Shown piece by piece: positions 41,228-50,630 of a stretch of DNA of 64,000 bases. Origin of the DNA: Lelliottia jeotgali (lineage in GTDB: Bacteria; Pseudomonadota; Gammaproteobacteria; Enterobacterales; Enterobacteriaceae); contig CP018628.1 in NCBI GenBank assembly GCA_002271215.1, forward strand, positions 2,108,001 through 2,172,000, in the 5' to 3' direction. Numbering within the stretch: position 1 is the first letter of the stretch; every line of letters starts with the position of its first letter. The notes beneath the pieces are model-generated. The model did not search any database. It had not been told where the DNA came from and saw nothing but the letters and a program-made list of their open reading frames with translations. A program made the position numbers and the translations under genes.

Positions 41228-43204
41228 TTACGGTGTCACAATGTTGAACCAGAATTCAAACTTATCCATATAGCCCAGCATCTGATCCAGTTTAGCGCCG
41301 TCACCGGTCACTTTCACGTCGCCGCTGTCCTGTGCCTGTTTCAGCGTCACTTCTTTGAGGATGATTTTATTCAGCGTGTCGCGGTTGAGTGCAATGGTCG
41401 TGTCCGCGTCTTTTGCTTCGGTATTGGCCGTGTGGTTAAGCACGCCGTTTTCCAGCTCGAGCTTGTATTTTCCGCCGTCGCTGCCGAGATCGATGTTAAA
41501 CACCGATTTCGCATCACCGGCTTTTTCGCCGTTGATATGCACCGCCAGATAGTCGAAGAACATCTCTGGGGTCATGGCGCGTACGGTATCCGGGCTGGCG
41601 GTATTCGGCGTTGGCAGTTTCTGCACGCCATTGCGTAACTCCTGCGCGCCGGTCAGGTAGAAGTTACGCCACGGGCCAGATTCTGCCTGATAGCCGAGCT
41701 GTTCCAGTGCATCGGCCTCCAGATTGCGCGCCGCCTGGTTATTCGGATCGGCAAACACCACTTTGCTGACCACCTGCGCCACCCAGCGATAGTTCCCCTG
41801 GTCAAAGTCGGTTTTAGCTTTCTGCAAAATGGCATCGGCACCGCCCATGTACTCGACAAATTTCTTCGCGCCTTCTTCTGGCGGCAGTTCGTCGAGCGTT
41901 GCCGGGTTGCCGTCAAACCAGCCGAGATAAAGCACGTAGGTGGCTTTCACGTCATGGCTGACCGAGCCGTAGTAGCCGCGGTTTGCCCAGGTGTGGGCCA
42001 GTGAATCAGGCAGTTTGAAGTTGGCGGCGATTTCGTCGCGCGTCAGCCCCTCGTTGGCCATGCGCAGGGTCTGGTCGTTGATGTAACGATAGAGGTCACG
42101 CTGGCTTTTCAGCAGCTTGACCACGTTGTCATTGCCCCAGGTCGGCCAGTGGTGCTGGGCCATGATGATCTCGGCTTTGTCACCCCAGCGGACAATCGCC
42201 TCGTTGATGTATTTTGACCACGGCAGCGGCTCGCGGATTTTGGCCCCGCGCAGAGAGTAGGTGTTGTGCAGGGTATGGGTGACATCCTCAGCGGATTCGA
42301 TCAGTTTTTTCTCTTCGATATACCACAGCATTTCCGAAGGCGCTTCCGAACCCGGTGCCAGCATGAAGTCATAGGTCAGGCCATCGATCACCTCTTTCTG
42401 GCCGTCTTTTTCAATGATAGTGGTCGGAGCGATCAGCGTGACGTTCCCGGCAGAGGTGGTGGTTCCCAGCCCGGCACCCACCTGACCTTTGGCGTCGGGT
42501 TTCAGCAGGTTACCGTACATATAGCTGGCGCGGCGGCTCATCACGTTACCGGCCATGATGTTTTCTGCGACGGCGGCTTCCATAAATCCGGCGGGTGCAT
42601 AAATCTTCACTTTGCCCGCTTTCACATCCGCTTCATCCACCACGCCGCGCACGCCGCCGTAGTGGTCCACGTGGCTGTGGGTATAAATCACGGCTACCAC
42701 CGGTTTTTGACCGCGATTTTTAAAATAGAGATCCATCCCGACTTTCGCTGTTTCAGCTGAGACCAGCGGATCAACGACGGTGACGCCTTCTTTACCTTCA
42801 ATAATCGTCATATTCGACAGATCGAGATTACGGATCTGATACACCCCGTCGGTCACTTCGAATAGACCGCTGATATTAATCAGCTGCGCCTGACGCCATA
42901 AACTGGGGTTGACGGAATCCGGCGCTTTATCGCCTTCTTTAATAAAGGCGTATTGCTGTGGATTCCAGACCACATTCCCTTGTTCCCCTTTAATCACGTC
43001 CTGAGGGATCGGGGCGATAAAGCCTTTGTGGGCATCGGTAAAATCGGTGTTGTCGTCAAACGGGAGCTGGCTGTAGAGGGCGTTATTGGCCTGTTGGGTG
43101 GCGGCAGTGGCGTCCTTAGGCGCTTCTGCCGCCAGGGCGTTCGGGCTGAAGGAAATAAACAGTCCCGCCAGCGCGAGGCTGGCGGCTATGGCGTTCAATC
43201 TCAT
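41228..43204 (-). CDS. Periplasmic alkylsulfatase (YjcS/SdsA1 type)
   Basis: A 658-residue class III alkylsulfatase. A Sec signal ends after ALA near residue 25. The metallo-beta-lactamase core has THSHVDHYGG (HxHxDH zinc motif), then PGSEAPSEMLWYI with a further ligand region, and MAQHHWPTWGN. The middle is an alkylsulfatase dimerisation domain and the C-terminus (about the last 120 residues) is an SCP2-like domain for hydrophobic substrates. It shares its whole architecture with E. coli YjcS but is clearly divergent. Such enzymes release sulfate from alkyl sulfates such as SDS. Its place beside tynA is notable because a tyramine oxidase-sulfatase link is known in Klebsiella. Confidence 0.9.
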   Translation of the reverse strand: MRLNAIAASLALAGLFISFSPNALAAEAPKDATAATQQANNALYSQLPFDDNTDFTDAHKGFIAPIPQDVIKGEQGNVVWNPQQYAFIKEGDKAPDSVNPSLWRQAQLINISGLFEVTDGVYQIRNLDLSNMTIIEGKEGVTVVDPLVSAETAKVGMDLYFKNRGQKPVVAVIYTHSHVDHYGGVRGVVDEADVKAGKVKIYAPAGFMEAAVAENIMAGNVMSRRASYMYGNLLKPDAKGQVGAGLGTTTSAGNVTLIAPTTIIEKDGQKEVIDGLTYDFMLAPGSEAPSEMLWYIEEKKLIESAEDVTHTLHNTYSLRGAKIREPLPWSKYINEAIVRWGDKAEIIMAQHHWPTWGNDNVVKLLKSQRDLYRYINDQTLRMANEGLTRDEIAANFKLPDSLAHTWANRGYYGSVSHDVKATYVLYLGWFDGNPATLDELPPEEGAKKFVEYMGGADAILQKAKTDFDQGNYRWVAQVVSKVVFADPNNQAARNLEADALEQLGYQAESGPWRNFYLTGAQELRNGVQKLPTPNTASPDTVRAMTPEMFFDYLAVHINGEKAGDAKSVFNIDLGSDGGKYKLELENGVLNHTANTEAKDADTTIALNRDTLNKIILKEVTLKQAQDSGDVKVTGDGAKLDQMLGYMDKFEFWFNIVTP

Positions 43205-43339
43205 TCTAAAACCTCTCAGAAGTAAGTACGACGTTGCGTGTGAAACTTCGTGTCCTGGCTGAAAAATGGTTCAAGAGATGAAAATAATGCGGGGAGGCAT
43301 GACTAACTATAATCGGGCTGACTCATTCGGCAAGTGAAT

Positions 43340-43371
43340 GAAATAAAACAGGCCGGGGAGTTCCCGGCCTT
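43340..43371 (-). terminator. Terminator of tynA
   Basis: AGGCCGGG (43350-43357) pairs with CCCGGCCT (43363-43370) around a 5-base loop; leftward it is followed by GTTTTATTTC. It lies 6 bp after the tynA stop. Confidence 0.88.
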
Positions 43372-43376
43372 CGTAA

Positions 43377-45650
43377 TTACTTCTCGTCCTTCTTCTTGCC
43401 AAGCGTTGGCGTCTCGTCGAAGAAGTTCCACGGTTTGAGCAGGGTGTGGACCCACTCTGTTGGCATAATCGGCCACTCTTCGGCGCGCGCCACGTGGGTG
43501 GTCCCGGTGGTCATCCACACCACATCATCCTGATTATCGATCGATTCGTTATCTTTGCTGTACTTGCCCAGACCGCTGTCGTGAATCGAACGGTTCGGGA
43601 ATTTGCCTTCCGGATACATCTCGTTCGGATGGTAGCGTGTCACCCACAATTGCTTATCCATAAAGCTCAGGCGATGGTAAATCCATTCGTCCGGGGCGAA
43701 TTTCGCGCCGGTGGCGACCGGATGAGTGCCGCCCGCATAAGGGATAATCTGGTACGACACCGGATTACCCATGCGGTTCTCTTTGCTGGTATTGCTCAGC
43801 AGACGAATGGTGCCTGGGTCAAACTTCTGCGCGGCCTGCTGTTCGGTATCGATGTTGTACTGATTGATCTGCATGGTACTGGTGCGCGGGCCACCGGCGG
43901 TGTTGGGTTTCACTTCCGGGTCCATCGCCACCAGACGGTTGTTGGTGCCATCCACGTCCATATCCAGACGGAAGTTGTAGATATGCTGGTGGGTGGTCCC
44001 GACGATGTTGTGATCGATCAGGGTGCCGTATTTGGTGTCGTCTTTGGCGCTCGGGTCGTGCATGGTTTTCGCCTGCACGCCTTTCACCGCTTCGATGCCG
44101 GTAGCGCCCGCATCGATGCCGATGGTGCCGTTTTCGTGGAAAATCCAGTCAAAGATATAGTCGTAGTTACCGACGGTACTGACCCAGCGCACCACCAGTT
44201 CGCGGCGCTCGGTGCTGACGTTCGGCTGGCCCATCTCCTGATGTTTATATTCCGGCCCGGCGTAGCGTTCAAAGACGGCAATCGCGCGCGGGATCTCCAT
44301 CGGCGCACCGGTGTAATCCGGAATGGTTTCGTTGAGCATCACCGCGTTCGACGGCGCGTCTTTGCCGCGCACCAGCGGCGAGGTAAGGGTACCCATGCCG
44401 TAATCGCCCGAATCAAGATAGGCTTTAAAGTACCAGCCCACGTCCGGGTCGCCGTACGGCACAATCATCCCGCCGAGTGAACCCTGATACATCACCTGGC
44501 GTTTTTTGCCGTTATCGTTGTAGGTCACGGTGGAGATGATCGGCCCGACGCGAGAATCGAGGCTCAGGTGGAAGTCCCAGTTCTGCCAGTGGATCATGTC
44601 GCCGGTGATAGTGTAGTTCTTACCTTCTGGCTCACTGATTTCCAGCGGTTTTTTCACCGGAGCAATGCGGTCGCGACCATCATACGGACGGGCGAGCATG
44701 GGCACAGGAACCACCGGGCCTTCTTCAATTTTGATGATTTTTTTCTGTTCAAGATCGACGACCGCCACCAGGTTTTCAATCGGGTGCGCCCAGTAGTTGC
44801 CGTCGCCGGTATCGAGATAGCTGACCACTTTCAGCAGGCGATCTTCCTGTTTCAAACCGTCTTTGCCGTCAAAATAGCCGACGGTGAGCGGGGTGCCGAT
44901 CACTTTCTTAGGATCGGTCACGCCGTGTTTTTTCAGCGCCTCGGCGTATTCCGGGCTCGCCATGATGATCTGCTGCACGGAGGTGAAATCATCCAGCAGG
45001 ACCATGCCGTGAGCGTCGTTGACTGGCGTCCAGCTCACGACTTTTTTGTCCTTCAGATCAACCACGCTTTCGATAACGTGTTTGCCATCCAGCATGGTGA
45101 CGTTCGCCTGGCGCGGGCTATCAACCGCCGTGCCGTTCAGCACGAAATCCCACACTTTGGCTTTTTCAGGTTCCGCCAGCGCGATCTGGGTAAAACGGGT
45201 ATTGGGTTTAAAATCCGCCGAGGTTTTGACGATCTCGACGGCTTGTTTAATTTCGTCTGCGGTCAACGCGTTCAGCGGGTGCGGGCGCTTCTCCACCTGG
45301 AAGGTCTGATCGAGCCCCGACTGGAACACATCGTTGATGAAGGTTTCGGAGATAAACGCTTTTTTACCTTTCATCACCACCGGCACCTGCAGTATGAGCG
45401 GCTTGCCGTTGACGATGGCGGTTTTCGCGCCCGGTTTAACCTTCACAAAAGCGCCGTCTTTGCTGAGGGTGAACATCTGGGCGTAATCGTCCCACTGCAC
45501 ATCAGCGCCAAAGTCAGCAAGTGTCTTGTCCATTGGAACCATATGCGCTTCGCCGCCGTGGGCGAAAACCGGTGACTGCCAGGAGCATAACAACGCGACT
45601 GCCACGGCCAGTGCCGTTTTACGGGCAGAAAAAGAAGAAGGGCTTCCCAT
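43377..45650 (-). CDS. tynA: Periplasmic primary-amine (tyramine) oxidase TynA
   Basis: 757 residues from ATG 45650, the E. coli length; GAGG lies upstream, and the frame's extension to 45758 would bury the signal peptide (SARKTALAVAVALLCSWQSPVFA, cleavage before HGGEA). The topaquinone-forming Tyr lies in VGNYDYIFDW, and copper ligands are in HQHIYNF and TTGTTHVARAEEWP. It oxidises phenylethylamine, tyramine and similar amines to aldehydes with release of ammonia and H2O2. FeaR-type boxes lie upstream. The transcript ends at a strong hairpin before the sulfatase gene. Confidence 0.97.
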   Translation of the reverse strand: MGSPSSFSARKTALAVAVALLCSWQSPVFAHGGEAHMVPMDKTLADFGADVQWDDYAQMFTLSKDGAFVKVKPGAKTAIVNGKPLILQVPVVMKGKKAFISETFINDVFQSGLDQTFQVEKRPHPLNALTADEIKQAVEIVKTSADFKPNTRFTQIALAEPEKAKVWDFVLNGTAVDSPRQANVTMLDGKHVIESVVDLKDKKVVSWTPVNDAHGMVLLDDFTSVQQIIMASPEYAEALKKHGVTDPKKVIGTPLTVGYFDGKDGLKQEDRLLKVVSYLDTGDGNYWAHPIENLVAVVDLEQKKIIKIEEGPVVPVPMLARPYDGRDRIAPVKKPLEISEPEGKNYTITGDMIHWQNWDFHLSLDSRVGPIISTVTYNDNGKKRQVMYQGSLGGMIVPYGDPDVGWYFKAYLDSGDYGMGTLTSPLVRGKDAPSNAVMLNETIPDYTGAPMEIPRAIAVFERYAGPEYKHQEMGQPNVSTERRELVVRWVSTVGNYDYIFDWIFHENGTIGIDAGATGIEAVKGVQAKTMHDPSAKDDTKYGTLIDHNIVGTTHQHIYNFRLDMDVDGTNNRLVAMDPEVKPNTAGGPRTSTMQINQYNIDTEQQAAQKFDPGTIRLLSNTSKENRMGNPVSYQIIPYAGGTHPVATGAKFAPDEWIYHRLSFMDKQLWVTRYHPNEMYPEGKFPNRSIHDSGLGKYSKDNESIDNQDDVVWMTTGTTHVARAEEWPIMPTEWVHTLLKPWNFFDETPTLGKKKDEK

Positions 45651-45720
45651 CGTTGACCTCATCATTATTGTGTTATTAGTGTTGTGCAGCCTTATCCTGG
45701 CAGGACGCCTTAGCGAATGC

Positions 45721-45757
45721 TTGCCTGCACCTGCCAGGCGTTTTGTCATGTTTGCCA
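45721..45757 (-). promoter_or_regulatory. Two tandem FeaR-type boxes upstream of tynA
   Basis: Read leftward, TGGCA-N8-AAA lies at 45757-45742 and TGGCA-N8-CAA at 45736-45721, exactly 21 bp apart, the same spacing as before feaB. The second box has one mismatch. They end 71 bp before the tynA start. Confidence 0.6.
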
Positions 45758-45760
45758 AAT

Positions 45761-45790
45761 TAAAAACCGGGAAGGGACCTTCCCGGTAAA
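45761..45790 (-). terminator. Terminator of paaZ
   Basis: ACCGGGAAG (45766-45774) pairs with CTTCCCGGT (45779-45787) around GGAC; leftward it is followed by TTTTTAATTT. It separates paaZ from the tynA promoter and abuts the FeaR boxes. Confidence 0.88.
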
Positions 45791-45799
45791 AAGAACGGA

Positions 45800-47845
45800 T
45801 CAGTCGGTGAAATCGCCCTGCTGGCGAGCCACGAGGGTCAGAATGGAGTACAGCGCGACAGGCTGCTGGTGCTGATTGAACACTTCAACCGCCCATTCGA
45901 CCACGCCAGTCGGTTTCTCTTCTGCCGTGCGCTGCTTCTTCAGGGTTTTGCGCTTGCAGGTCAGACGCACCTGGATGGTATCGCCCGGTTTCACTGGCTC
46001 GATAAAGCGCAAGTTTTCCATGCCGTAGTTGGCGATCACCGGTCCGACGCCTGCATCAACAAACAGGCCAGCGGCGGCAGAAATCACAAAGTAACCGTGG
46101 ACCACGCGCTCACCGAAGATCGACTCCGCTGCGCCAATTTTGTCCATGTGGGCGTAGAAATGATCGCCGCTCAGGCAGGCAAAATTAACGATATCCGCTT
46201 CGGTCATCGTACGACGCGGAGTCAACAGGCTGTCGCCCGGCTGCAACTCTTCGAAGTATTTGCGGAACGGATGAACGCGGTCTTCTTGCACCTGCGCGCC
46301 ACGTACCCACTGTTGGCTGATGGCGGCCAGCATCGACGGGCTGCCCTGGATTGCGGTGCGTTGCAGATAGTGTTTCACCGCGCGCAAACCGCCCAGCTCT
46401 TCACCACCGCCTGCTCGACCCGGACCGCCGTGAACCAGCTGCGGCAGCGGGGAGCCGTGGCCGGTAGACTCTTTTGCTGACTCTTCGTTGAGGATCTGAA
46501 TACGCCCGTGGGCACGCGCCGCGCCGGAAATAAACTGCCGGGCGATACGCGAATCAGCGGTGACCAGCGTTCCCGCCAGGCTGCCTTCACCGGCGCGCGC
46601 CAGGGTCATAGCATGTTCCGCGTCGCGATACGGCATCAGCGTGGCGACCGGGCCAAAGGCTTCGGTAGCATGAACGGCAGGGGACTCGTCCGGCTGCGGG
46701 CAGAACAGCAGCGTCGGCGGGAAGAATGCCCCGGCGGCCTGCAGATCGGCTTTGCCACCGAGGCGAATCTGGCAGCCCGCCGCGACCAGCAGATCCACTT
46801 TTTCCTGCACGTCGGCACGCTGTTCGGCGTTGACCAGCGCCCCCATTTTGACGCCTTCCTGCGCCGGATTGCCGACCACCACTTTCTCAAGACGCGCAAT
46901 CAGCGCCTGGCTGACGGCCTCAACTTGCCCCTGCGGGACGATGATGCGGCGAATGGCAGTACATTTTTGTCCGGCTTTGGCGGTCATCTCCCGCACCACT
47001 TCACGGATAAACAGGGCAAACTCCGGCTGCTCTGGCGTCACGTCTTCGCCCAGCACGCAGCAGTTCAGGGAATCGGCTTCCATCGTGAACGGAATCGATT
47101 TGCCGACGATATTCGGGTGGACGCGCAGCATCTGCCCGGTGGAGGCGGAGCCGGTAAAGGTCACCACGTCCTGACTGTCGAGATGATTGAGCAGGTCGCC
47201 CGCACCGCCGCAGATCAGGCTGATCGCACCCTCCGGCACCAGACCGCTGTCGACGATGGATTTCACCATCGCCTGCGTCACCTGCGCGGTAGCCGTCGCC
47301 GGCTTGATGATCGCAGGCATCCCGGCAAGCCAGGTCGGGGCCAGTTTTTCCAGCATCCCCCAGCAGGGGAAGTTAAAGGCGTTGATATGCACCGCCACGC
47401 CGGATTTGGAGGTCAGTACGTGTCGCGCGGCAAAGCCGCCTTCTTTCGACAGCGGGATCAACTCGTCTTCCGGCCACAGAGTGTCGTCCGGCAATTCACG
47501 GCTACCGAGGCTGGCGTAGGTAAACATCGTGCCAATCCCGCCTTCGATATCCACCCAGCTGTCCGCTCGGGTCGCGCCGGTTTCTGCCGACAGGGCGTAA
47601 AACTGCTCTTTCTGGCTCAGCAGATGTTTGGCGACCGCTTTCAGCATTGCCGCGCGCTCGATAAAGGTCATGGCGTGAAGTGATTCACCCCCGCGTTCGA
47701 TGGCGAAGCGACGCGCCGCCGCCATATCCAGGCCTTCACTGGTCACTTCCCACAGGGCTTCGCCGCTGATGGCGTGATGAATGTTGCGCTCGCGGCCCCG
47801 GCCAGACTGCCAGATGCCGGATAAGAAGCTGGCTAACTGCTGCAT
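45800..47845 (-). CDS. paaZ: Bifunctional ring-opening enzyme PaaZ
   Basis: 681 residues from ATG 47845 (GGAGAG upstream), the E. coli length. The N-terminal part (about 1-520) is an aldehyde dehydrogenase: [30 protein letters not shown], and catalytic Cys in [10 protein letters not shown]. The C-terminal part (about 540-680) is a MaoC-type hot-dog hydratase with [11 protein letters not shown]. It hydrolyses oxepin-CoA to the open-chain semialdehyde and oxidises this to 3-oxo-5,6-dehydrosuberyl-CoA. It is divergent from paaA across a region with PaaX-type boxes. Confidence 0.97.
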   Translation of the reverse strand: MQQLASFLSGIWQSGRGRERNIHHAISGEALWEVTSEGLDMAAARRFAIERGGESLHAMTFIERAAMLKAVAKHLLSQKEQFYALSAETGATRADSWVDIEGGIGTMFTYASLGSRELPDDTLWPEDELIPLSKEGGFAARHVLTSKSGVAVHINAFNFPCWGMLEKLAPTWLAGMPAIIKPATATAQVTQAMVKSIVDSGLVPEGAISLICGGAGDLLNHLDSQDVVTFTGSASTGQMLRVHPNIVGKSIPFTMEADSLNCCVLGEDVTPEQPEFALFIREVVREMTAKAGQKCTAIRRIIVPQGQVEAVSQALIARLEKVVVGNPAQEGVKMGALVNAEQRADVQEKVDLLVAAGCQIRLGGKADLQAAGAFFPPTLLFCPQPDESPAVHATEAFGPVATLMPYRDAEHAMTLARAGEGSLAGTLVTADSRIARQFISGAARAHGRIQILNEESAKESTGHGSPLPQLVHGGPGRAGGGEELGGLRAVKHYLQRTAIQGSPSMLAAISQQWVRGAQVQEDRVHPFRKYFEELQPGDSLLTPRRTMTEADIVNFACLSGDHFYAHMDKIGAAESIFGERVVHGYFVISAAAGLFVDAGVGPVIANYGMENLRFIEPVKPGDTIQVRLTCKRKTLKKQRTAEEKPTGVVEWAVEVFNQHQQPVALYSILTLVARQQGDFTD

Positions 47846-47947
47846 CTTTCTCTCCAAGTGTTACGTAATTTCACTATAGATAGTTTGATTATGAATCATA
47901 AAAAGCAAGTAATGTTTTAATGATTTGTTAACAATGTGATCTTGTTA

Positions 47948-47957
47948 GATGAATCAC
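47948..47957 (-). promoter_or_regulatory. PaaX-type box on the paaZ side
   Basis: Read leftward, GTGATTCATC is identical to the box at 48076-48085 on the other side. E. coli PaaX sites contain TGATTC. It lies about 100 bp before the paaZ start. Confidence 0.6.
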
Positions 47958-48075
47958 GCTGTACGCATTGCCCGTTATGAGCGGCCTTGTGTAAAAGCCT
48001 TGCGAGCGGCATCACAAAATAGACAAACAATCCTTGGGGTTATATTTAACCTTTGTGTAACTTTTATGAAACGAA

Positions 48076-48116
48076 GTGATTCATCATTAAACGATGATTA
48101 ACGATTTAACGAATCA
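48076..48116 (+). promoter_or_regulatory. PaaX-type operator of the paaA promoter
   Basis: TGATTC (48077-48082) and GAATCA (48111-48116) form an inverted pair separated by 28 bp, close to the reported E. coli arrangement. The 10-mer GTGATTCATC is shared with the paaZ side. It ends 13 bp before paaA. Confidence 0.65.
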
Positions 48117-48129
48117 TAAAGGTGACGAC

Positions 48130-49059
48130 GTGACGGAAGAACAACGCTTTGAGCAGCGCATCGCACAGGAGACAGCCATCGAGCCGCAAGACTGGATGCC
48201 GGACGCCTACCGCAAAACCCTGATCCGCCAGATTGGTCAGCATGCGCACTCCGAAATTGTCGGCATGCTGCCGGAAGGGAACTGGATCACCCGCGCCCCG
48301 ACGCTGCGTCGCAAAGCGATTCTGCTGGCGAAGGTGCAGGACGAAGCAGGGCACGGGCTCTATCTCTACAGCGCGGCGGAAACCCTGGGCTGCGCGCGGG
48401 AAGACATCTACCAGAAGATGCTCGACGGCAAAATGAAATACTCCTCGATCTTCAACTACCCGACCCTGAGCTGGGCCGACATCGGTGTGATTGGCTGGCT
48501 GGTGGACGGTGCGGCGATCGTTAACCAGGTGGCGCTGTGCCGCACCTCTTACGGGCCGTATGCCCGTGCGATGGTGAAAATCTGTAAAGAAGAGAGCTTC
48601 CATCAGCGCCAGGGTTTTGAAGCCTGCATGGTGTTGGCGCAGGGCAGCGAATCTCAGCGTCAGATGTTGCAGGACGCCATCAACCGTTTCTGGTGGCCAG
48701 CCCTGATGATGTTCGGGCCGAACGACGACAACTCCCCGAACAGCGCCCGCAGTCTGGCGTGGAAAATCAAACGCTTTGGTAATGACGAACTGCGCCAGCG
48801 CTTCGTCGACAACACCGTTTCGCAGGTCGAAATGCTGGGCATGACCGTCCCGGATGCAGATCTGCATTTCGATGAAGAGAGCGGTCACTACCGTTTCGGC
48901 GAAATCGACTGGCAGGAATTTGAAGAAGTGATTAACGGGCGCGGCGTGTGCAACCACGAACGCCTTGCCGCGAAAAACAGAGCCTGGGAAGAAGGGGCGT
49001 GGGTGCGCGAAGCCGCACTGGCGCACGCAGAAAAACAACACGCCCGCACCGCCGCCTAA
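48130..49059 (+). CDS. paaA: Phenylacetyl-CoA epoxidase catalytic subunit PaaA
   Basis: 309 residues from GTG 48130, exactly the E. coli length; AAAGGTGA precedes it and the upstream in-frame ATG at 48094 lies within the operator. It is a ferritin-like di-iron oxygenase: [17 protein letters not shown] and [14 protein letters not shown] give the ExxH ligands. It forms the 1,2-epoxide of phenylacetyl-CoA as part of PaaABCE. It is first gene of paaABCDEFGHIJK. Confidence 0.97.
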   Translation: MTEEQRFEQRIAQETAIEPQDWMPDAYRKTLIRQIGQHAHSEIVGMLPEGNWITRAPTLRRKAILLAKVQDEAGHGLYLYSAAETLGCAREDIYQKMLDGKMKYSSIFNYPTLSWADIGVIGWLVDGAAIVNQVALCRTSYGPYARAMVKICKEESFHQRQGFEACMVLAQGSESQRQMLQDAINRFWWPALMMFGPNDDNSPNSARSLAWKIKRFGNDELRQRFVDNTVSQVEMLGMTVPDADLHFDEESGHYRFGEIDWQEFEEVINGRGVCNHERLAAKNRAWEEGAWVREAALAHAEKQHARTAA

Positions 49060-49070
49060 GAGGAATTAAC

Positions 49071-49358
49071 ATGAGCAATGTCTACTGGCCGTTATATGAA
49101 GTCTTTGTCCGCAGCAAACAGGGGTTATCCCACCGTCACGTCGGCAGCCTGCACGCCGCCGACGACCGCATGGCGCTGGAAAACGCGCGTGATGCCTACA
49201 CCCGCCGCAGCGAAGGCTGTTCGATCTGGGTGGTGAAGGCGAGCGAAATCGTCGCCTCGCAGCCGGAAGAACGCGGCGAATTTTTCGACCCGGCGGAGAG
49301 TAAGGTTTACCGCCATCCGACGTTTTACACCATCCCTGATGGCATCGAGCACATGTGA
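49071..49358 (+). CDS. paaB: Phenylacetyl-CoA epoxidase subunit PaaB
   Basis: 95 residues, the E. coli length, from ATG 49071 behind AGGAA. It contains VYWPLYEVFVRSKQGLSHRHVGSLHA and ends TFYTIPDGIEHM, as in the family. PaaB is a small structural subunit that bridges PaaAC heterodimers. It starts 11 bp after paaA; its stop lies inside the paaC ribosome site region. Confidence 0.97.
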   Translation: MSNVYWPLYEVFVRSKQGLSHRHVGSLHAADDRMALENARDAYTRRSEGCSIWVVKASEIVASQPEERGEFFDPAESKVYRHPTFYTIPDGIEHM

Positions 49359-49366
49359 GGATGGCT

Positions 49367-50113
49367 ATGAAACCGACTACCCAATATGCCCTGCGCCTGG
49401 GCGATAACTGTCTGATCCTATCCCAGCGTCTCGGGGCGTGGTGCGGCCATGCGCCGGAGCTGGAGATCGACCTGGCGCTGGCCAATATCGGCCTCGATCT
49501 GCTCGGGCAGGCGCGCAATTTCTTAACCTACGCCGCCGAACTGGAAGGCAGCGGCGACGAAGACACGCTGGCCTTTGGTCGCGACGAGCGCCAGTTCAGC
49601 AATTTGTTGCTGGTGGAACAACCGAACGGCAACTTCGCCGACACCCTGGTGCGTCAGTATTTCATCGACGCCTGGCACGTGGCGCTCTTTACCCGTCTGA
49701 CCCAAAGCCGCGATGCGCAAATTGCGGCAATTGCCGCGAAAGCGATCAAAGAAGCACGCTATCACCTGCGCTTTAGCCGTGGCTGGCTGGAGCGTCTGGG
49801 CAACGGCACCGACGTTTCTGCGCAGAAAATGCAGCAGGCCATTGACTCCTTGTGGCGCTTCACCGCCGAACTGTTCGAGGCCGACGCGCTGGAACAACAG
49901 CTGATCGCCGAAGGTATCGCCGTTGACCCACACGAACTGCGCGCCGAGTGGGAAGCGGAAGTGTTTGCCGGGTTTGAACAGGCCTGCCTGCAAGTCCCGC
50001 AAGAAGCGGCGTATCGCTCCGGCGGCAAAAAAGGGCTGCACACCGAACATCTGGGACCGATGCTGGCGGAGATGCAATACCTCCAGCGCATGTATCCTGG
50101 TCAGCAGTGGTAA
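49367..50113 (+). CDS. paaC: Phenylacetyl-CoA epoxidase structural subunit PaaC
   Basis: 248 residues from ATG 49367 (GAGG upstream), the E. coli length; GTG 49355 and ATG 49361 are in frame but less well placed. It has the ferritin-like fold of PaaA (LALANIGLDLLGQARNFLTYAAEL; AKAIKEARYHLRFSRGWLERLGNGT) but is the non-catalytic partner. GGKKGLHTEHLGPMLAEMQYLQ near the end is diagnostic. It starts 8 bp after paaB. Confidence 0.97.
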   Translation: MKPTTQYALRLGDNCLILSQRLGAWCGHAPELEIDLALANIGLDLLGQARNFLTYAAELEGSGDEDTLAFGRDERQFSNLLLVEQPNGNFADTLVRQYFIDAWHVALFTRLTQSRDAQIAAIAAKAIKEARYHLRFSRGWLERLGNGTDVSAQKMQQAIDSLWRFTAELFEADALEQQLIAEGIAVDPHELRAEWEAEVFAGFEQACLQVPQEAAYRSGGKKGLHTEHLGPMLAEMQYLQRMYPGQQW

Positions 50114-50125
50114 GAGGAGGTCGCT

Positions 50126-50623
50126 ATGCAACGTCTCGCTGAGATCGCCCCGGCGGAAATCCCGCAAATCTGGTCCCTGTTAAGCCAGATCCCGGACCCG
50201 GAAGTGCCGGTGCTCACCATCACCGATTTAGGCATGGTGCGCAGCGTTTCTGCGCAGGCGGGCGGCTGGGTGATTGGCTTTACGCCGACGTATTCCGGCT
50301 GTCCGGCGACGGAGCATCTGCTGGGGGCCATTCGCGAGACGATGACCGCCCACGGGTTTACGCCGGTGCATATCGTCCTCCAGCTCGACCCGGCCTGGAC
50401 CACCGACTGGATGACCGACGACGCCCGCACACGGCTGCGTGAATACGGTATCAGTCCGCCGGTCGGCCACAGCTGTCACGCCCACGTGCCTGCTGAAGTG
50501 GCCTGTCCGCGCTGCGCGAGCACCGACACGTCGGTTATCAGTGAATTTGGTTCGACGGCCTGCAAAGCGCTCTATCGCTGCAACGCCTGCCGTGAACCTT
50601 TCGACTATTTCAAATGTATCTGA
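50126..50623 (+). CDS. paaD: PaaD, MIP18/SufT-like Fe-S assembly factor
   Basis: A 165-residue protein. The N-terminal DUF59 domain has IPDPEVPVLTITDLGMVR and the conserved Cys in PTYSGCPATEHLL; the C-terminus is a zinc-ribbon-like stretch with two CxxC pairs (CPRC and CNAC). PaaD is required for activity of the epoxidase and is thought to help mature the PaaE Fe-S cluster. It lies between paaC and paaE with gaps of 12 and 7 bp. Confidence 0.96.
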   Translation: MQRLAEIAPAEIPQIWSLLSQIPDPEVPVLTITDLGMVRSVSAQAGGWVIGFTPTYSGCPATEHLLGAIRETMTAHGFTPVHIVLQLDPAWTTDWMTDDARTRLREYGISPPVGHSCHAHVPAEVACPRCASTDTSVISEFGSTACKALYRCNACREPFDYFKCI

Positions 50624-50630
50624 GGTTGCC

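Noticed and set aside
43446..45575. Long antisense frames (344 and 335 codons) opposite tynA
   Set aside because: They are mirror frames of a strongly coding G+C-biased gene; the tynA frame has all active-site motifs and E. coli length.
46508..47683. 391-codon antisense frame opposite paaZ
   Set aside because: Shadow of paaZ; no motif, no ribosome site, His/Arg-rich composition typical of reversed coding strands.
49066..49518. 150-codon leftward frame over paaB/paaC
   Set aside because: Overlaps two genes with clear family matches; composition is typical of a shadow frame.
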